From Clostridium sp. 1001271B_151109_B4 (GTDB taxonomy: Bacteria; Bacillota; Clostridia; Clostridiales; Clostridiaceae), in the NCBI RefSeq assembly GCF_015670405.1, contig NZ_JADPBQ010000003.1:137447-201446 (forward strand): 64,000 bases of DNA, read 5' to 3'. Shown piece after piece: positions 53,218-61,662 of this stretch; position 1 is the stretch's first letter, and the number at the start of each line of letters is the position of its first letter. Both the position numbers and the translations under genes were made by a program. A model generated the notes under the pieces. It did no database searches, was not told where the DNA came from, and saw nothing but the letters and a program-made list of their open reading frames with translations.

Positions 53218-54336
53218 ATGAAAGCACTTATTTTGTATACAAACACAGGTGCCGGACATGCTTCTGCTGGAAAAGCAATTTGTAATGCACTTGATAACTT
53301 AAATATTAAGACTGTAGAAATAGATACCTTAAGCTTTGCAGGAAAAAACACTTCTAAAAAAATAGAAAATTCTTATGTTAGCATAGTAAAACATAGTCCT
53401 AGATTTTTTGGATCACTTTATAAAGCTGGCGTAAAAATTAGTAACCCTAAGGTAAAATCTATAGTTTATATTTTAAATTCTCTTTATGCAAATAAAATAT
53501 ATAATATTATTAATTCTGAAAATCCTGATATAATTATTTGCACTCATATATTTTGTGCTCAAACAATTTCTTATTTAAAAAATAAATATTCATTTAACTC
53601 TATTACCGCTGCTATTGTAACTGATTATACATGTGCACCATTTTGGGAGGAAACATCCTTAGATTATTTTTTTATTCCTCATAAAGATTTAACTGATGAA
53701 TTTGTTAATAAGGGAATAAATAAAGATAAACTCCTTAGCTTTGGATTACCAGTACATTCAAAATTCAAACAACACAAATCTAAAGTTACTGCAAAAAAGG
53801 AACTAAATCTTGATCCTAATATGAAACATATATTATTAATGGGTGGCAGTATGGGAGCTGGCAATATACTTGAAAGTACCAAATCCTTATCTGATCAATT
53901 ACCTAGTATTCAAGTTACGGTTATTTGTGGACATAATGAAGAATTATTTAACGAACTTAATAAAGTAAAACTAAATAAAAATATTAATATATTATCTTTT
54001 ACAAATTCTATTGATTTATTAATGGATGCAAGCGATATTTTAATTACTAAACCTGGTGGATTGACCACAACAGAGGCCATGACTAAAAATTTACCTATTA
54101 TAATGATAAATCCAATTCCTGGCGTAGAATCTGCTAACTGTAATTTTTTTAAAAGTCATGGTATGGCACTAGCTTCAAATTCAGTAAATGAAACTTTATC
54201 TCTGTGTAAATCCTTATTAACTGACGATTCATTATATAATTCTATTATTCAAGCACAAAAGAAAAATATTAACTTAAATACAGCTGATGATATTGCTAAT
54301 TTTTTAATAAAACAAGCAAATCATAGGAGGGAATAA
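53218..54336 (+). CDS. Glycolipid glycosyltransferase (UgtP/MGDG synthase type)
   Basis: This 372-residue GT28 enzyme has an N-terminal MGDG-synthase domain starting ILYTNTGAGHASAGKAICNA. Its C-terminal nucleotide-sugar domain has LLMGGSMGAGNILES (about 205), VICGHNEEL and TKPGGLTTTEAM (about 280-291, the UDP-sugar loop). These enzymes add one or more hexoses to diacylglycerol at the inner membrane face, making glycolipids that anchor lipoteichoic acid or tune the bilayer. GATGAGGTG precedes the ATG. The downstream acyltransferase gene begins 2 bp after its stop, suggesting a lipid-making pair. Confidence 0.9.
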   Translation: MKALILYTNTGAGHASAGKAICNALDNLNIKTVEIDTLSFAGKNTSKKIENSYVSIVKHSPRFFGSLYKAGVKISNPKVKSIVYILNSLYANKIYNIINSENPDIIICTHIFCAQTISYLKNKYSFNSITAAIVTDYTCAPFWEETSLDYFFIPHKDLTDEFVNKGINKDKLLSFGLPVHSKFKQHKSKVTAKKELNLDPNMKHILLMGGSMGAGNILESTKSLSDQLPSIQVTVICGHNEELFNELNKVKLNKNINILSFTNSIDLLMDASDILITKPGGLTTTEAMTKNLPIIMINPIPGVESANCNFFKSHGMALASNSVNETLSLCKSLLTDDSLYNSIIQAQKKNINLNTADDIANFLIKQANHRRE

Positions 54337-54338
54337 AC

Positions 54339-54983
54339 TTGTTCTTTAAAGATATTTTATTAATTATTTTATCTTTTTTATCGGGTTCTATTATGTATTC
54401 TTATTTAATTCCTAAATTAGTTAAAGGCATTGATATAAGAAAAATATCAGATGATATGAATCCTGGCTCAGGAAATGTTATTAAATATTGTGGAGTACCA
54501 TTAGGAATATTATGTGTAATTTTAGATTTATTTAAAGCTTTTATTCCTGTTTTTATTTCTATTAATTATTTTTCTTCCAGTAACATAGCAATTATTTTTA
54601 TTGCAATTTCGCCAATTTTAGGACATGCCTATTCACCTTTTTTTAAATTTCAAGGTGGAAAGGCTATTGCCTCTACATTTGGTTCATTTTTAGCATTATA
54701 TCCTAAAAGTTATGTTGCATTAACATTTGCACTTATATTAATATTTTTTAAATTTATTTTAACTATTAAACCAAATTCTAGTGTTATTTTAGTCAGCATT
54801 TTATTTTTAGATATATTAGTATTTGCTTCTAATTCTAGTATTTATACTAAATTAATAGTATTTTTATCATCAATAATTCTGGGCCATAAGCATAAAATAA
54901 ATAGAAATTACGGAGATATAACAATCTCATTATTTAATAAATACTACAAAAAAATTCTTTATCATAATGAAATTACTCAGTAA
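54339..54983 (+). CDS. Divergent PlsY-like glycerol-3-phosphate acyltransferase
   Basis: This is a 214-residue membrane protein with about five spans. PlsY uses acyl phosphate to acylate glycerol 3-phosphate, the first step of phospholipid synthesis. Motifs are recognisable but altered: NPGSGNVIKYCG for the usual GSGNIGATN, LDLFKA for DxxKG, and GHAYSPFFKFQGGKAIAST for GHxFPVFLKFKGGKGVAT. It starts at TTG 54339, 8 nt after AGGAGG, which lies inside the end of the preceding gene. The altered motifs suggest a paralogue serving a glycolipid pathway rather than the housekeeping enzyme. Confidence 0.85.
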   Translation: MFFKDILLIILSFLSGSIMYSYLIPKLVKGIDIRKISDDMNPGSGNVIKYCGVPLGILCVILDLFKAFIPVFISINYFSSSNIAIIFIAISPILGHAYSPFFKFQGGKAIASTFGSFLALYPKSYVALTFALILIFFKFILTIKPNSSVILVSILFLDILVFASNSSIYTKLIVFLSSIILGHKHKINRNYGDITISLFNKYYKKILYHNEITQ

Positions 54984-55012
54984 TAACTATATAATTTTTC
55001 TATAAAATAATA

Positions 55013-55052
55013 AGTAGCAAATTTAGATATTTTGATTACTAAATTTGCTACT
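55013..55052. terminator. Bidirectional terminator between plsY-like and telA genes
   Basis: A perfect 14-bp inverted repeat AGTAGCAAATTTAG / CTAAATTTGCTACT between convergent genes. Confidence 0.75.
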
Positions 55053-55099
55053 CACTCTTTCATTACATTAACTTACGATAATTGATTTCTAACTCTATA

Positions 55100-56227
55100 C
55101 TATTCAGCTTTTTCTAATTTAGAAATCTGCCTTTCTCCTAAATCAGCTAACTCCTTAAATTGACTTATAGTTTCTTTAAGCCTTGGTAATGCTTCTTGTT
55201 TATATGAACTAATTGCATTTAATGCTTCTAAAGTATCAGAAAAGGCTGATTTTAAAGTATCTACAGAAATATTAGATTCAATTGATTGCCTTTGAATTTC
55301 TGCTCCTTGCTCCTTAAGCATTTTTGCTGTTCCGCTAATTAAATCATTTGTAGTTTTATTTAATAAATCTATCTTTTTCAAAACTATTTTTTGATTATAT
55401 AGTGCACTAGCAACTATTGTTGCAGTTCTCAAAGCAGATATAGTTACATTTTTAGCCCTATCAACACCTCTTATAAGTTCTTTATTATTTCTTCTTATAA
55501 CTTCAATTGCTATTATCCCTTGCTGATTAACAACTATCATTTGCTGCATATCCATAATTCTTTGCCTTAAAGGAAATAATATCTCCTCTGAAACAAAACT
55601 AATTCTATCTGGATCATCATTATTAGCTTTTGCTTTATTTAAGGCATCTGAAATCTCCTCATCCATCATTATTCCCATTTCTATTTCTTTAGCTAACTTT
55701 TTTGTTAAATCCCTCATAGATAACTCTTCTATTTCCAAAGTAGTATTATCATTTTTTAAAGTTATCTTACCTTTTTCCAAAGATTCCATGATATCATTAA
55801 TAACATTATCAGCTTTTTGATACTTATCAAAATAAGTACGTATTGGATTTGCAACCCTTCCGAAAAATCCTTTTTTGGTAAAGTCTATCATGCTTGGATC
55901 AAGATCTTTCATTGCCCTTTGTAGTTCTGTTAGCCCAATAGCAACTTCTCCTCCTTCATCCCCCATTTTAGATAGGTTTTTTATACTTACTTCTAATAAG
56001 GCATTTTTTTTAGATGATTTTTGCATAGTATCTAACCCAAATTCATCAATTGATTTTAAAATCAACTTTCTATCCTCTAATGAATCCATATCTAAATTCA
56101 TAACTGCTTCTACATTATTATCGCTTAATACTTTTAACTTTTTTACTTCTTCCCTTTCTGGCTTTACAGCTTCTATAACCTCATTTTTAATTTCTTCAGT
56201 ATCACATACATTCATTGAAAATCCCAT
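55100..56227 (-). CDS. TelA/KlaA family toxic anion resistance protein
   Basis: This 375-residue, almost entirely helical cytoplasmic protein has strong heptad character. The TelA family core reads FGRVANPIRTYFDKYQKADN (about 125-144), ELSMRDLTKKLA, EILFPLRQRIMDMQQMIVVN (about 225) and GVDRAKNVTISALRTATIVA (about 265). Homologues are associated with tellurite and phage or colicin tolerance and general envelope stress; the mechanism is unknown. GGGGG lies 9 nt before the ATG. It is the last gene of a three-gene unit with a VWA fusion and a two-TM protein, 21 bp after the VWA gene. Confidence 0.9.
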   Translation of the reverse strand: MGFSMNVCDTEEIKNEVIEAVKPEREEVKKLKVLSDNNVEAVMNLDMDSLEDRKLILKSIDEFGLDTMQKSSKKNALLEVSIKNLSKMGDEGGEVAIGLTELQRAMKDLDPSMIDFTKKGFFGRVANPIRTYFDKYQKADNVINDIMESLEKGKITLKNDNTTLEIEELSMRDLTKKLAKEIEMGIMMDEEISDALNKAKANNDDPDRISFVSEEILFPLRQRIMDMQQMIVVNQQGIIAIEVIRRNNKELIRGVDRAKNVTISALRTATIVASALYNQKIVLKKIDLLNKTTNDLISGTAKMLKEQGAEIQRQSIESNISVDTLKSAFSDTLEALNAISSYKQEALPRLKETISQFKELADLGERQISKLEKAE

Positions 56228-56248
56228 GTTCTAATACCCCCTATTTTT

Positions 56249-57943
56249 CTACATCTCTGCATTAAATAAACTTCCTAACTTATAAATAACATCATCAGAA
56301 TCTGCATTAATACTTGTTGCCTCATTAATTGCAGAAATATTTTCCAATGCCTTAATATTTGCATTATATCCAATAGTATGAACTGGTATTTCAACTACCT
56401 CTAGGATTTCTTTTATATCTTCTAAAGAGTGTCCAATATTAGTTTCACCATCACTTAATACAAAAAGCATTAACTTAGCATCTGGATTCCTTTCCTTTTC
56501 TTCTAAAAGCATTTTAACAGCTACGGCAATTCCATCAAATGTTGCTGTTCCTCCACCAGCATCCATATCTTGTACAGCTCCAGTAAATAGTGATCTTTGA
56601 TTTAAATCGAACTTTCCTATAGGAAGATTAATATTAACATCATTTGAATAAGTTACTAATCCAATAGAATTTTCTTCTCCTATATATTGTGCTCCATTCA
56701 ATAATGATTTTTTTAGCTCATTTAATGGTTCACCCTCCATGCTTCCAGAAACATCTGCCACAAAAACTGCAGCTATAGGCTTATTGCCATTTTTATTTTC
56801 CTTCCATAGCTTTTGAGCCTGTATTATTACATCTCCCTCCAAATCCCCAATTTCACATTTATAATCTTCTAAGTTATTAAATCCATATTCTGTAGCTAAA
56901 TCTTGATATTTTTCTCCCTTATAAAATTCAATGAATTTATTTAATATTTCTTTCTTTTCTTCAGATAAACTTCCAATTGAATATAATGGACTATCATGTC
57001 TATACCCAAATGGTGTAAATACATAATCTGCTTTTAATTCTGGTGAATTTATATATGTTTGATATTCCATAATAAATCCATCTAAAATACCTGATTCAGC
57101 AGAATTCCTTAACTGAAGTGTTGTATATGCTACTAATGGTATATTAGTTTGAAATTCATTAAAGCCCTCAATTGCTTTTTCACTTAATGGATCACTTGCA
57201 TCAAATGTGCTTAATGTTGATACTAAAAAATTTAATCCTGTTGCACTTGCAAATGGATTTGTATATCCCATATTTATTTCCCCATTAGCAACAGCCTCTG
57301 TAACATTCTTCAAATTAATTGAACCATACTTTTCTATTAACTCATCATACTTTTCCTTAGACATAATAATACCAGCCACATTTCCAACCATTTTTTCATC
57401 ATATAATTCAATTGTCTTTCCATTGGCTTTTATCATTTCTCCCCATAGTTCATTTGATGGATTATATGCATCCGGTAAATATTTCTCTGAAACTATATAA
57501 TCCATTCCAAGTCCTGATGCTACTTGCCTTATCTTAACTGAAACAGTTTTCCCATTCACTTCTATTTCTGCCTCATTAAAATCATTAGCTACATCTATTA
57601 ACCAACTATCCTTTCCAGTACCAGTTTTCTCACCTGTAGAAAATATTTCAATGTAAGTGTCAGTAGTATTCTCAACTTGTGCTGGATACTTTTCAATATC
57701 CGGAATAGTATCTTTTACATCCTCAACACCTAAATCTATGGCTGCTTTTCTAGGTTCTATTTTATTAATATCAATATCTTTACAAATCTTATTCAACTTA
57801 TCAGTTGCATTTTCTTCAGATATAGCTTCTTTACTTTTTCCCCAATTTTTAGTTAAAGTTATTCCACCATAAACTAATCCAAAAATTACAATAGCCATAA
57901 CAATCAAGATACCTGCGAGTTTTCCACTTTTCTTACCACCCAC
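56249..57943 (-). CDS. Membrane-anchored solute-binding/VWA domain fusion protein
   Basis: This is a 564-residue protein. A membrane helix (about 9-30) leads to an extracellular part with two domains. Residues 70-370 look like a periplasmic binding protein: YIEIFSTGEKTGTGKDSWLI, VGNVAGIIMSKEKYDEL, MGYTNPFASATGLNF, then DYVFTPFGYRHDSP. Residues 385-564 are a von Willebrand A domain with a complete metal site: FVADVSGSMEG (DxSxS), GGGTATFDGI for the Thr, and VLSDGETNIG for the Asp. It starts at GTG 57943 after GGGGG. Binding a solute and presenting a VWA contact surface to another protein is the likely action. Confidence 0.88.
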   Translation of the reverse strand: MGGKKSGKLAGILIVMAIVIFGLVYGGITLTKNWGKSKEAISEENATDKLNKICKDIDINKIEPRKAAIDLGVEDVKDTIPDIEKYPAQVENTTDTYIEIFSTGEKTGTGKDSWLIDVANDFNEAEIEVNGKTVSVKIRQVASGLGMDYIVSEKYLPDAYNPSNELWGEMIKANGKTIELYDEKMVGNVAGIIMSKEKYDELIEKYGSINLKNVTEAVANGEINMGYTNPFASATGLNFLVSTLSTFDASDPLSEKAIEGFNEFQTNIPLVAYTTLQLRNSAESGILDGFIMEYQTYINSPELKADYVFTPFGYRHDSPLYSIGSLSEEKKEILNKFIEFYKGEKYQDLATEYGFNNLEDYKCEIGDLEGDVIIQAQKLWKENKNGNKPIAAVFVADVSGSMEGEPLNELKKSLLNGAQYIGEENSIGLVTYSNDVNINLPIGKFDLNQRSLFTGAVQDMDAGGGTATFDGIAVAVKMLLEEKERNPDAKLMLFVLSDGETNIGHSLEDIKEILEVVEIPVHTIGYNANIKALENISAINEATSINADSDDVIYKLGSLFNAEM

Positions 57944-57973
57944 TAATCCATACCCCCTACTTCTTTTATTTAT

Positions 57974-58714
57974 CTACTTATAAAATTTTATTTTATTAAT
58001 TAATTCATCAACCTCCTTAATTGCACTCATATTTTCTAACTCTCCATCCTCTAAACTATTAAATTTTGATAACTCAAAAAGAAATTTATCTAATTTCAGT
58101 AAAATCTCTTCATTATCTTCTATAGAATCTTTTACAAAAGATATATATTCATCAAACATATCTTTTTTCTGCTCTTCTATTTTTCTATTAAGTTTTCCAT
58201 TTTTAGTGTACTTTTTTATTTTTTCATAATCTTGTTCATCAAAAATATTTATTTTATTGATAACACTCTTTATATTTATATAAAATACATCTCTTACTTC
58301 AGATATTGTTTTCTTAAATTTTATATAACTCATTTCATTTACAGTAAACTTTTGCAGTAATATATCATCTATTTTTTCTTGCTTTTTATCCATTCTCTCT
58401 ATTTGCTCTAATAAAATATCAATATCCTTTGAAAAAACTCTTTTACTACTATTCTCCTTTAATGCTTCTATGTAATCTTCACTATCATCTAATTTAGAAA
58501 TATCAATCTCATCATTTTCTTTTATTAATATTTTATAATTTCCAATAATAAAAATAATAAAGCTCATTATGATTATTGTTATGCCTATTGATGTTTGAAA
58601 TATATTAATAAAATCTATTTTAATATTAAATAATCCTGGTGAAAAAATAATAATATTAAGCATTACAATTGCAATATTCAATCCTAGTAATGAACTTATT
58701 CTTTTAACCTTCAA
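57974..58714 (-). CDS. Two-TM coiled-coil protein of the telA operon (possibly XpaC-like)
   Basis: This is a 246-residue protein with two membrane helices (about 9-28 and 40-60). A cytoplasmic tail of about 185 charged residues is predicted helical with heptads. TelA genes elsewhere often neighbour an XpaC-type (5-bromo-4-chloroindolyl phosphate hydrolysis) protein of this size and build, but I see no diagnostic motif, so the assignment is tentative. It starts at TTG 58714 after GGGGTG. It is the first gene of the three-gene unit, 30 bp before the VWA gene, and could tether TelA to the membrane. Confidence 0.6.
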   Translation of the reverse strand: MKVKRISSLLGLNIAIVMLNIIIFSPGLFNIKIDFINIFQTSIGITIIIMSFIIFIIGNYKILIKENDEIDISKLDDSEDYIEALKENSSKRVFSKDIDILLEQIERMDKKQEKIDDILLQKFTVNEMSYIKFKKTISEVRDVFYINIKSVINKINIFDEQDYEKIKKYTKNGKLNRKIEEQKKDMFDEYISFVKDSIEDNEEILLKLDKFLFELSKFNSLEDGELENMSAIKEVDELINKIKFYK

Positions 58715-58871
58715 ATTGCAACACCCCTTTTTTCGCTTTTTATATTAAAATATATTCTCCTTTATGCGTGAATATTTATTTTTATAAAAAAACTCTACTC
58801 TAAAAATAATATCCATCCTTATGTTTTCAAATAATATTTATAATTTTTATAAATATGCTTATCTAAAAACA

Positions 58872-58920
58872 AAAAGTCCTATATTAAGGCTTAACTTATA
58901 TTCAACCTTAATATAGAACT
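58872..58920 (-). terminator. Terminator after the AraC regulator gene
   Basis: The 14-bp stem GTCCTATATTAAGG / CCTTAATATAGAAC (one mispair) has U-rich flanks on both strands. The 213-base gap from 58715 shows nothing else. Confidence 0.75.
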
Positions 58921-58927
58921 TAATTTT

Positions 58928-59770
58928 TTATCTAAATGCAGATGGAGATATTCCGTAATACTTTTTAAATAATTTACTAAAATGATATGCATCATTATAT
59001 CCAACTTTTTGAGCTACTACTTTAATAGGAATACTTTTATCCTTTAGTAAATCTTCTGCTTTTGATAATCTTATTTTAATTAAATGATTTATTGGAGAAT
59101 CTCCAATCTCTTCCTTAAATATCTTTGAAATATAAACAGGACTTAAATACATATTCTTAGATATCTTGTCTAAGGAAATATCACACATATAATTTTCATT
59201 CATATAATCAATAATTTGCCTAACTATATTTTGTTTTTCAGACGATTGAAATGAACAATTATATTCATCTTCCTGCTTTTCTTCACTTTCAAACTCCCTA
59301 CATAGAATAATCAATAATTTCATTACTAAAGATTTTAGTACCAATGGATACCCCACTCTTTTCATTTTTTCCTCTTTAATAATTTCATCACAACACTTTA
59401 AAAATTCATTTTCATACTTTCTTAATTTTATTACAGGTCCTACCCCTTTATTATCTATGTAATTCTCTCTTATATCACTTAATTTAAAGTTATGAACACC
59501 TATGTGTAATTGAGTATATTTAGAATACTCACCAGGTGTCTCCATATGATATAATCCTGGATTTGAAATTAATACTTCCCCTTTTTTTATCAAGTAATTA
59601 TTACCATCGATACAATAGTCAGCTACCCCAGATGTTACTATTGATAACTCTAGGAAATCATGACAATGATACTTAAATTCCCAATGATTATCACTTCCAT
59701 CTAAACTTGCTTGAAAAGCAAATAATACTTCTGGATTATATTCCTCTGTTCCTCTACCCCATTCAAACAT
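58928..59770 (-). CDS. AraC family transcriptional regulator
   Basis: This is a 280-residue regulator with an N-terminal cupin-like sensor (FKYHCHDFLELSIVTSGVAD, then IKKGEVLISNPGLYHMETP). Its C-terminal double helix-turn-helix holds ISLDKISKNMYLSPVYISKI (about 198) and VAQKVGYNDAYHFSKLFKKY (about 252), ending GISPSAFR. Sensor domains of this kind usually bind sugars or other small ligands. AAGGAG precedes the ATG. It is divergent from the ABC exporter pair across a 149-bp spacer and may control it, though these regulators more often serve sugar genes. Confidence 0.92.
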   Translation of the reverse strand: MFEWGRGTEEYNPEVLFAFQASLDGSDNHWEFKYHCHDFLELSIVTSGVADYCIDGNNYLIKKGEVLISNPGLYHMETPGEYSKYTQLHIGVHNFKLSDIRENYIDNKGVGPVIKLRKYENEFLKCCDEIIKEEKMKRVGYPLVLKSLVMKLLIILCREFESEEKQEDEYNCSFQSSEKQNIVRQIIDYMNENYMCDISLDKISKNMYLSPVYISKIFKEEIGDSPINHLIKIRLSKAEDLLKDKSIPIKVVAQKVGYNDAYHFSKLFKKYYGISPSAFR

Positions 59771-59919
59771 TTCTTTCTCCTTATCTCATAAACTTCATTA
59801 TAATTATAACTTTATATAATAATATACATCAATAGTTTAAGATATCACATTTCATTTTTATATCTAAAATTATAATCTATATAAGGAAATTATATTGAAT
59901 AAAAACGGGGGTAACTGTT

Positions 59920-61662
59920 ATGGAAAGTTTAAAATGGATAATGGGATATTTAAAAAACCACATTCCAAAATACAGTATTGCATTAATTTTAGTACTAATA
60001 ACTTCACTTTTAAGTATGATTAATCCCTTCCTAGCTGGAGATATTATTGATAGGGTCTTAAATGGTAATGAAAAGAATATATTAATCCCTATTTTAATAA
60101 CTATGCTAGTTGTTGTTGTAATAAAAGGCGTACTTACTTATATATATCAAATGATTTTTGAAAAAGTATCACAAGATATACTTCTTAATATTCGTAAGGA
60201 TTTATATTCTAAATTATTAAAATTAGACTTTGACTATTATAACAATACCAAAACTGGTGATATTATGGCTAGAATGACTGGTGATACCGATGCACTTCGT
60301 CACTTTATAGCATGGGTTGTATATAATATTTTATCAAATCTAAGCGTATTTATATTTGCAATTATTTCAATGTCTATTGTAAGCCTCCCTTTAACTCTAT
60401 TTATGCTTACTATTTGTCCTATAATTGCAATAACAACTATAAAAATGGGAATTCAAATTTCCCCCACTTTTTATAATATAAGAGAAGCTTATTCAAAGCT
60501 TAATTCTGTTACGCAAGAAAATATAAGCGGTAATAGAGTTGTAAAAGCCTTTAGCAGAGAAGATTATGAAATAGAAAAATTTAATAAAGAGAATTTGAAT
60601 TATAAAGAAAAAAATATGGATACTACCAACATTATAGGTAAATATATGCCTGTATTAGAATACTTATCAAGCTTTTTATCAATAATAATGATACTTGTTG
60701 GAGGTATTTTAGTAATTAATAAATCTATGACATTAGGTGATTTAGTCATATTTAATGGGTTGCTTTGGGCATTAAATAACCCTATGAGAATGGCTGGATA
60801 TTTAATTAATGATACAGAAAGATTCATAGCTTCTTCAATTAAAATAAGAGAATTATTAAATACAGAATCAAATATTAAAAACTCTAAATCTCCTATTAAA
60901 TCAGAAAGAATTCATGGTGATATTTTGTTTGATAACGTTTCTTTCAACTATGGAGATACTGTAGCCCTAAAAAATATTTCTTTTGAAGCTAAATGTGGAC
61001 AAACTATTGGAATAATAGGGCCTACTGGAGCTGGCAAATCTACTTTAGTAAATTTAATTTGTAGATTTTACGATGCAACAGAAGGTGAAGTTTTAATTGA
61101 TTATACACCAATAAAGAACATAGATATTAAACAATTAAGATCTTCAATAGGAATGGCCATGCAGGATATATTCTTATTTTCAGATACCATTGAAGGCAAT
61201 ATAGCTTACGGTAATCCTTCAGCATCACTAGATAAAGTTAAGGATATTGCCAAACTTTCTGAAGCACATGGATTTATTTCTGAAATGCCTGAAGGCTATG
61301 ACACAATCATTGGTGAAAGAGGTGTAGGCTTATCCGGTGGACAAAGGCAAAGAATATCCTTAGCTAGAGCTTTAATAACTAATCCTTCAATATTGATTTT
61401 GGATGATACAACTTCCGCTGTTGATATGGAAACAGAATTTAAAATTCAAAAAGAGGTTAATTTAAATAACCCAAATAGAACTAACTTTATAATTGCTCAC
61501 AGAATATCTTCTGTTAAATCTGCTGATTTAATATTAGTCCTTGATAATGGCAGAATTATTGAAAGTGGTACACACAATTCATTAGTTAATAACAAAGGAT
61601 ACTACTATGAAGTATATAAAACTCAATTTGGAGATTTCAATTTATCTAAGGAGGTAATATAA
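59920..61662 (+). CDS. ABC exporter half-transporter, degenerate-site partner
   Basis: This 580-residue exporter subunit has six membrane helices (about 15-300). Its ATPase domain has Walker A GPTGAGKST, signature LSGGQRQR and the H-loop IAHR. Walker B is LILDDTTSAVD, with Asp where the catalytic Glu should be. That change marks it as the non-hydrolysing half of a heterodimer. The ATG follows GGGGGTAACT. The stop codon is followed at once by the ATG of the next gene, so the two are made in equal amounts. It is divergent from an AraC regulator. Confidence 0.93.
   Translation: MESLKWIMGYLKNHIPKYSIALILVLITSLLSMINPFLAGDIIDRVLNGNEKNILIPILITMLVVVVIKGVLTYIYQMIFEKVSQDILLNIRKDLYSKLLKLDFDYYNNTKTGDIMARMTGDTDALRHFIAWVVYNILSNLSVFIFAIISMSIVSLPLTLFMLTICPIIAITTIKMGIQISPTFYNIREAYSKLNSVTQENISGNRVVKAFSREDYEIEKFNKENLNYKEKNMDTTNIIGKYMPVLEYLSSFLSIIMILVGGILVINKSMTLGDLVIFNGLLWALNNPMRMAGYLINDTERFIASSIKIRELLNTESNIKNSKSPIKSERIHGDILFDNVSFNYGDTVALKNISFEAKCGQTIGIIGPTGAGKSTLVNLICRFYDATEGEVLIDYTPIKNIDIKQLRSSIGMAMQDIFLFSDTIEGNIAYGNPSASLDKVKDIAKLSEAHGFISEMPEGYDTIIGERGVGLSGGQRQRISLARALITNPSILILDDTTSAVDMETEFKIQKEVNLNNPNRTNFIIAHRISSVKSADLILVLDNGRIIESGTHNSLVNNKGYYYEVYKTQFGDFNLSKEVI

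Noticed and set aside
53218..54336. MurG assignment for the GT28 enzyme
   Set aside because: The N-terminus has the MGDG-synthase form (TNTGAGHASAG) and the neighbour is a PlsY-like protein, favouring a glycolipid synthase.
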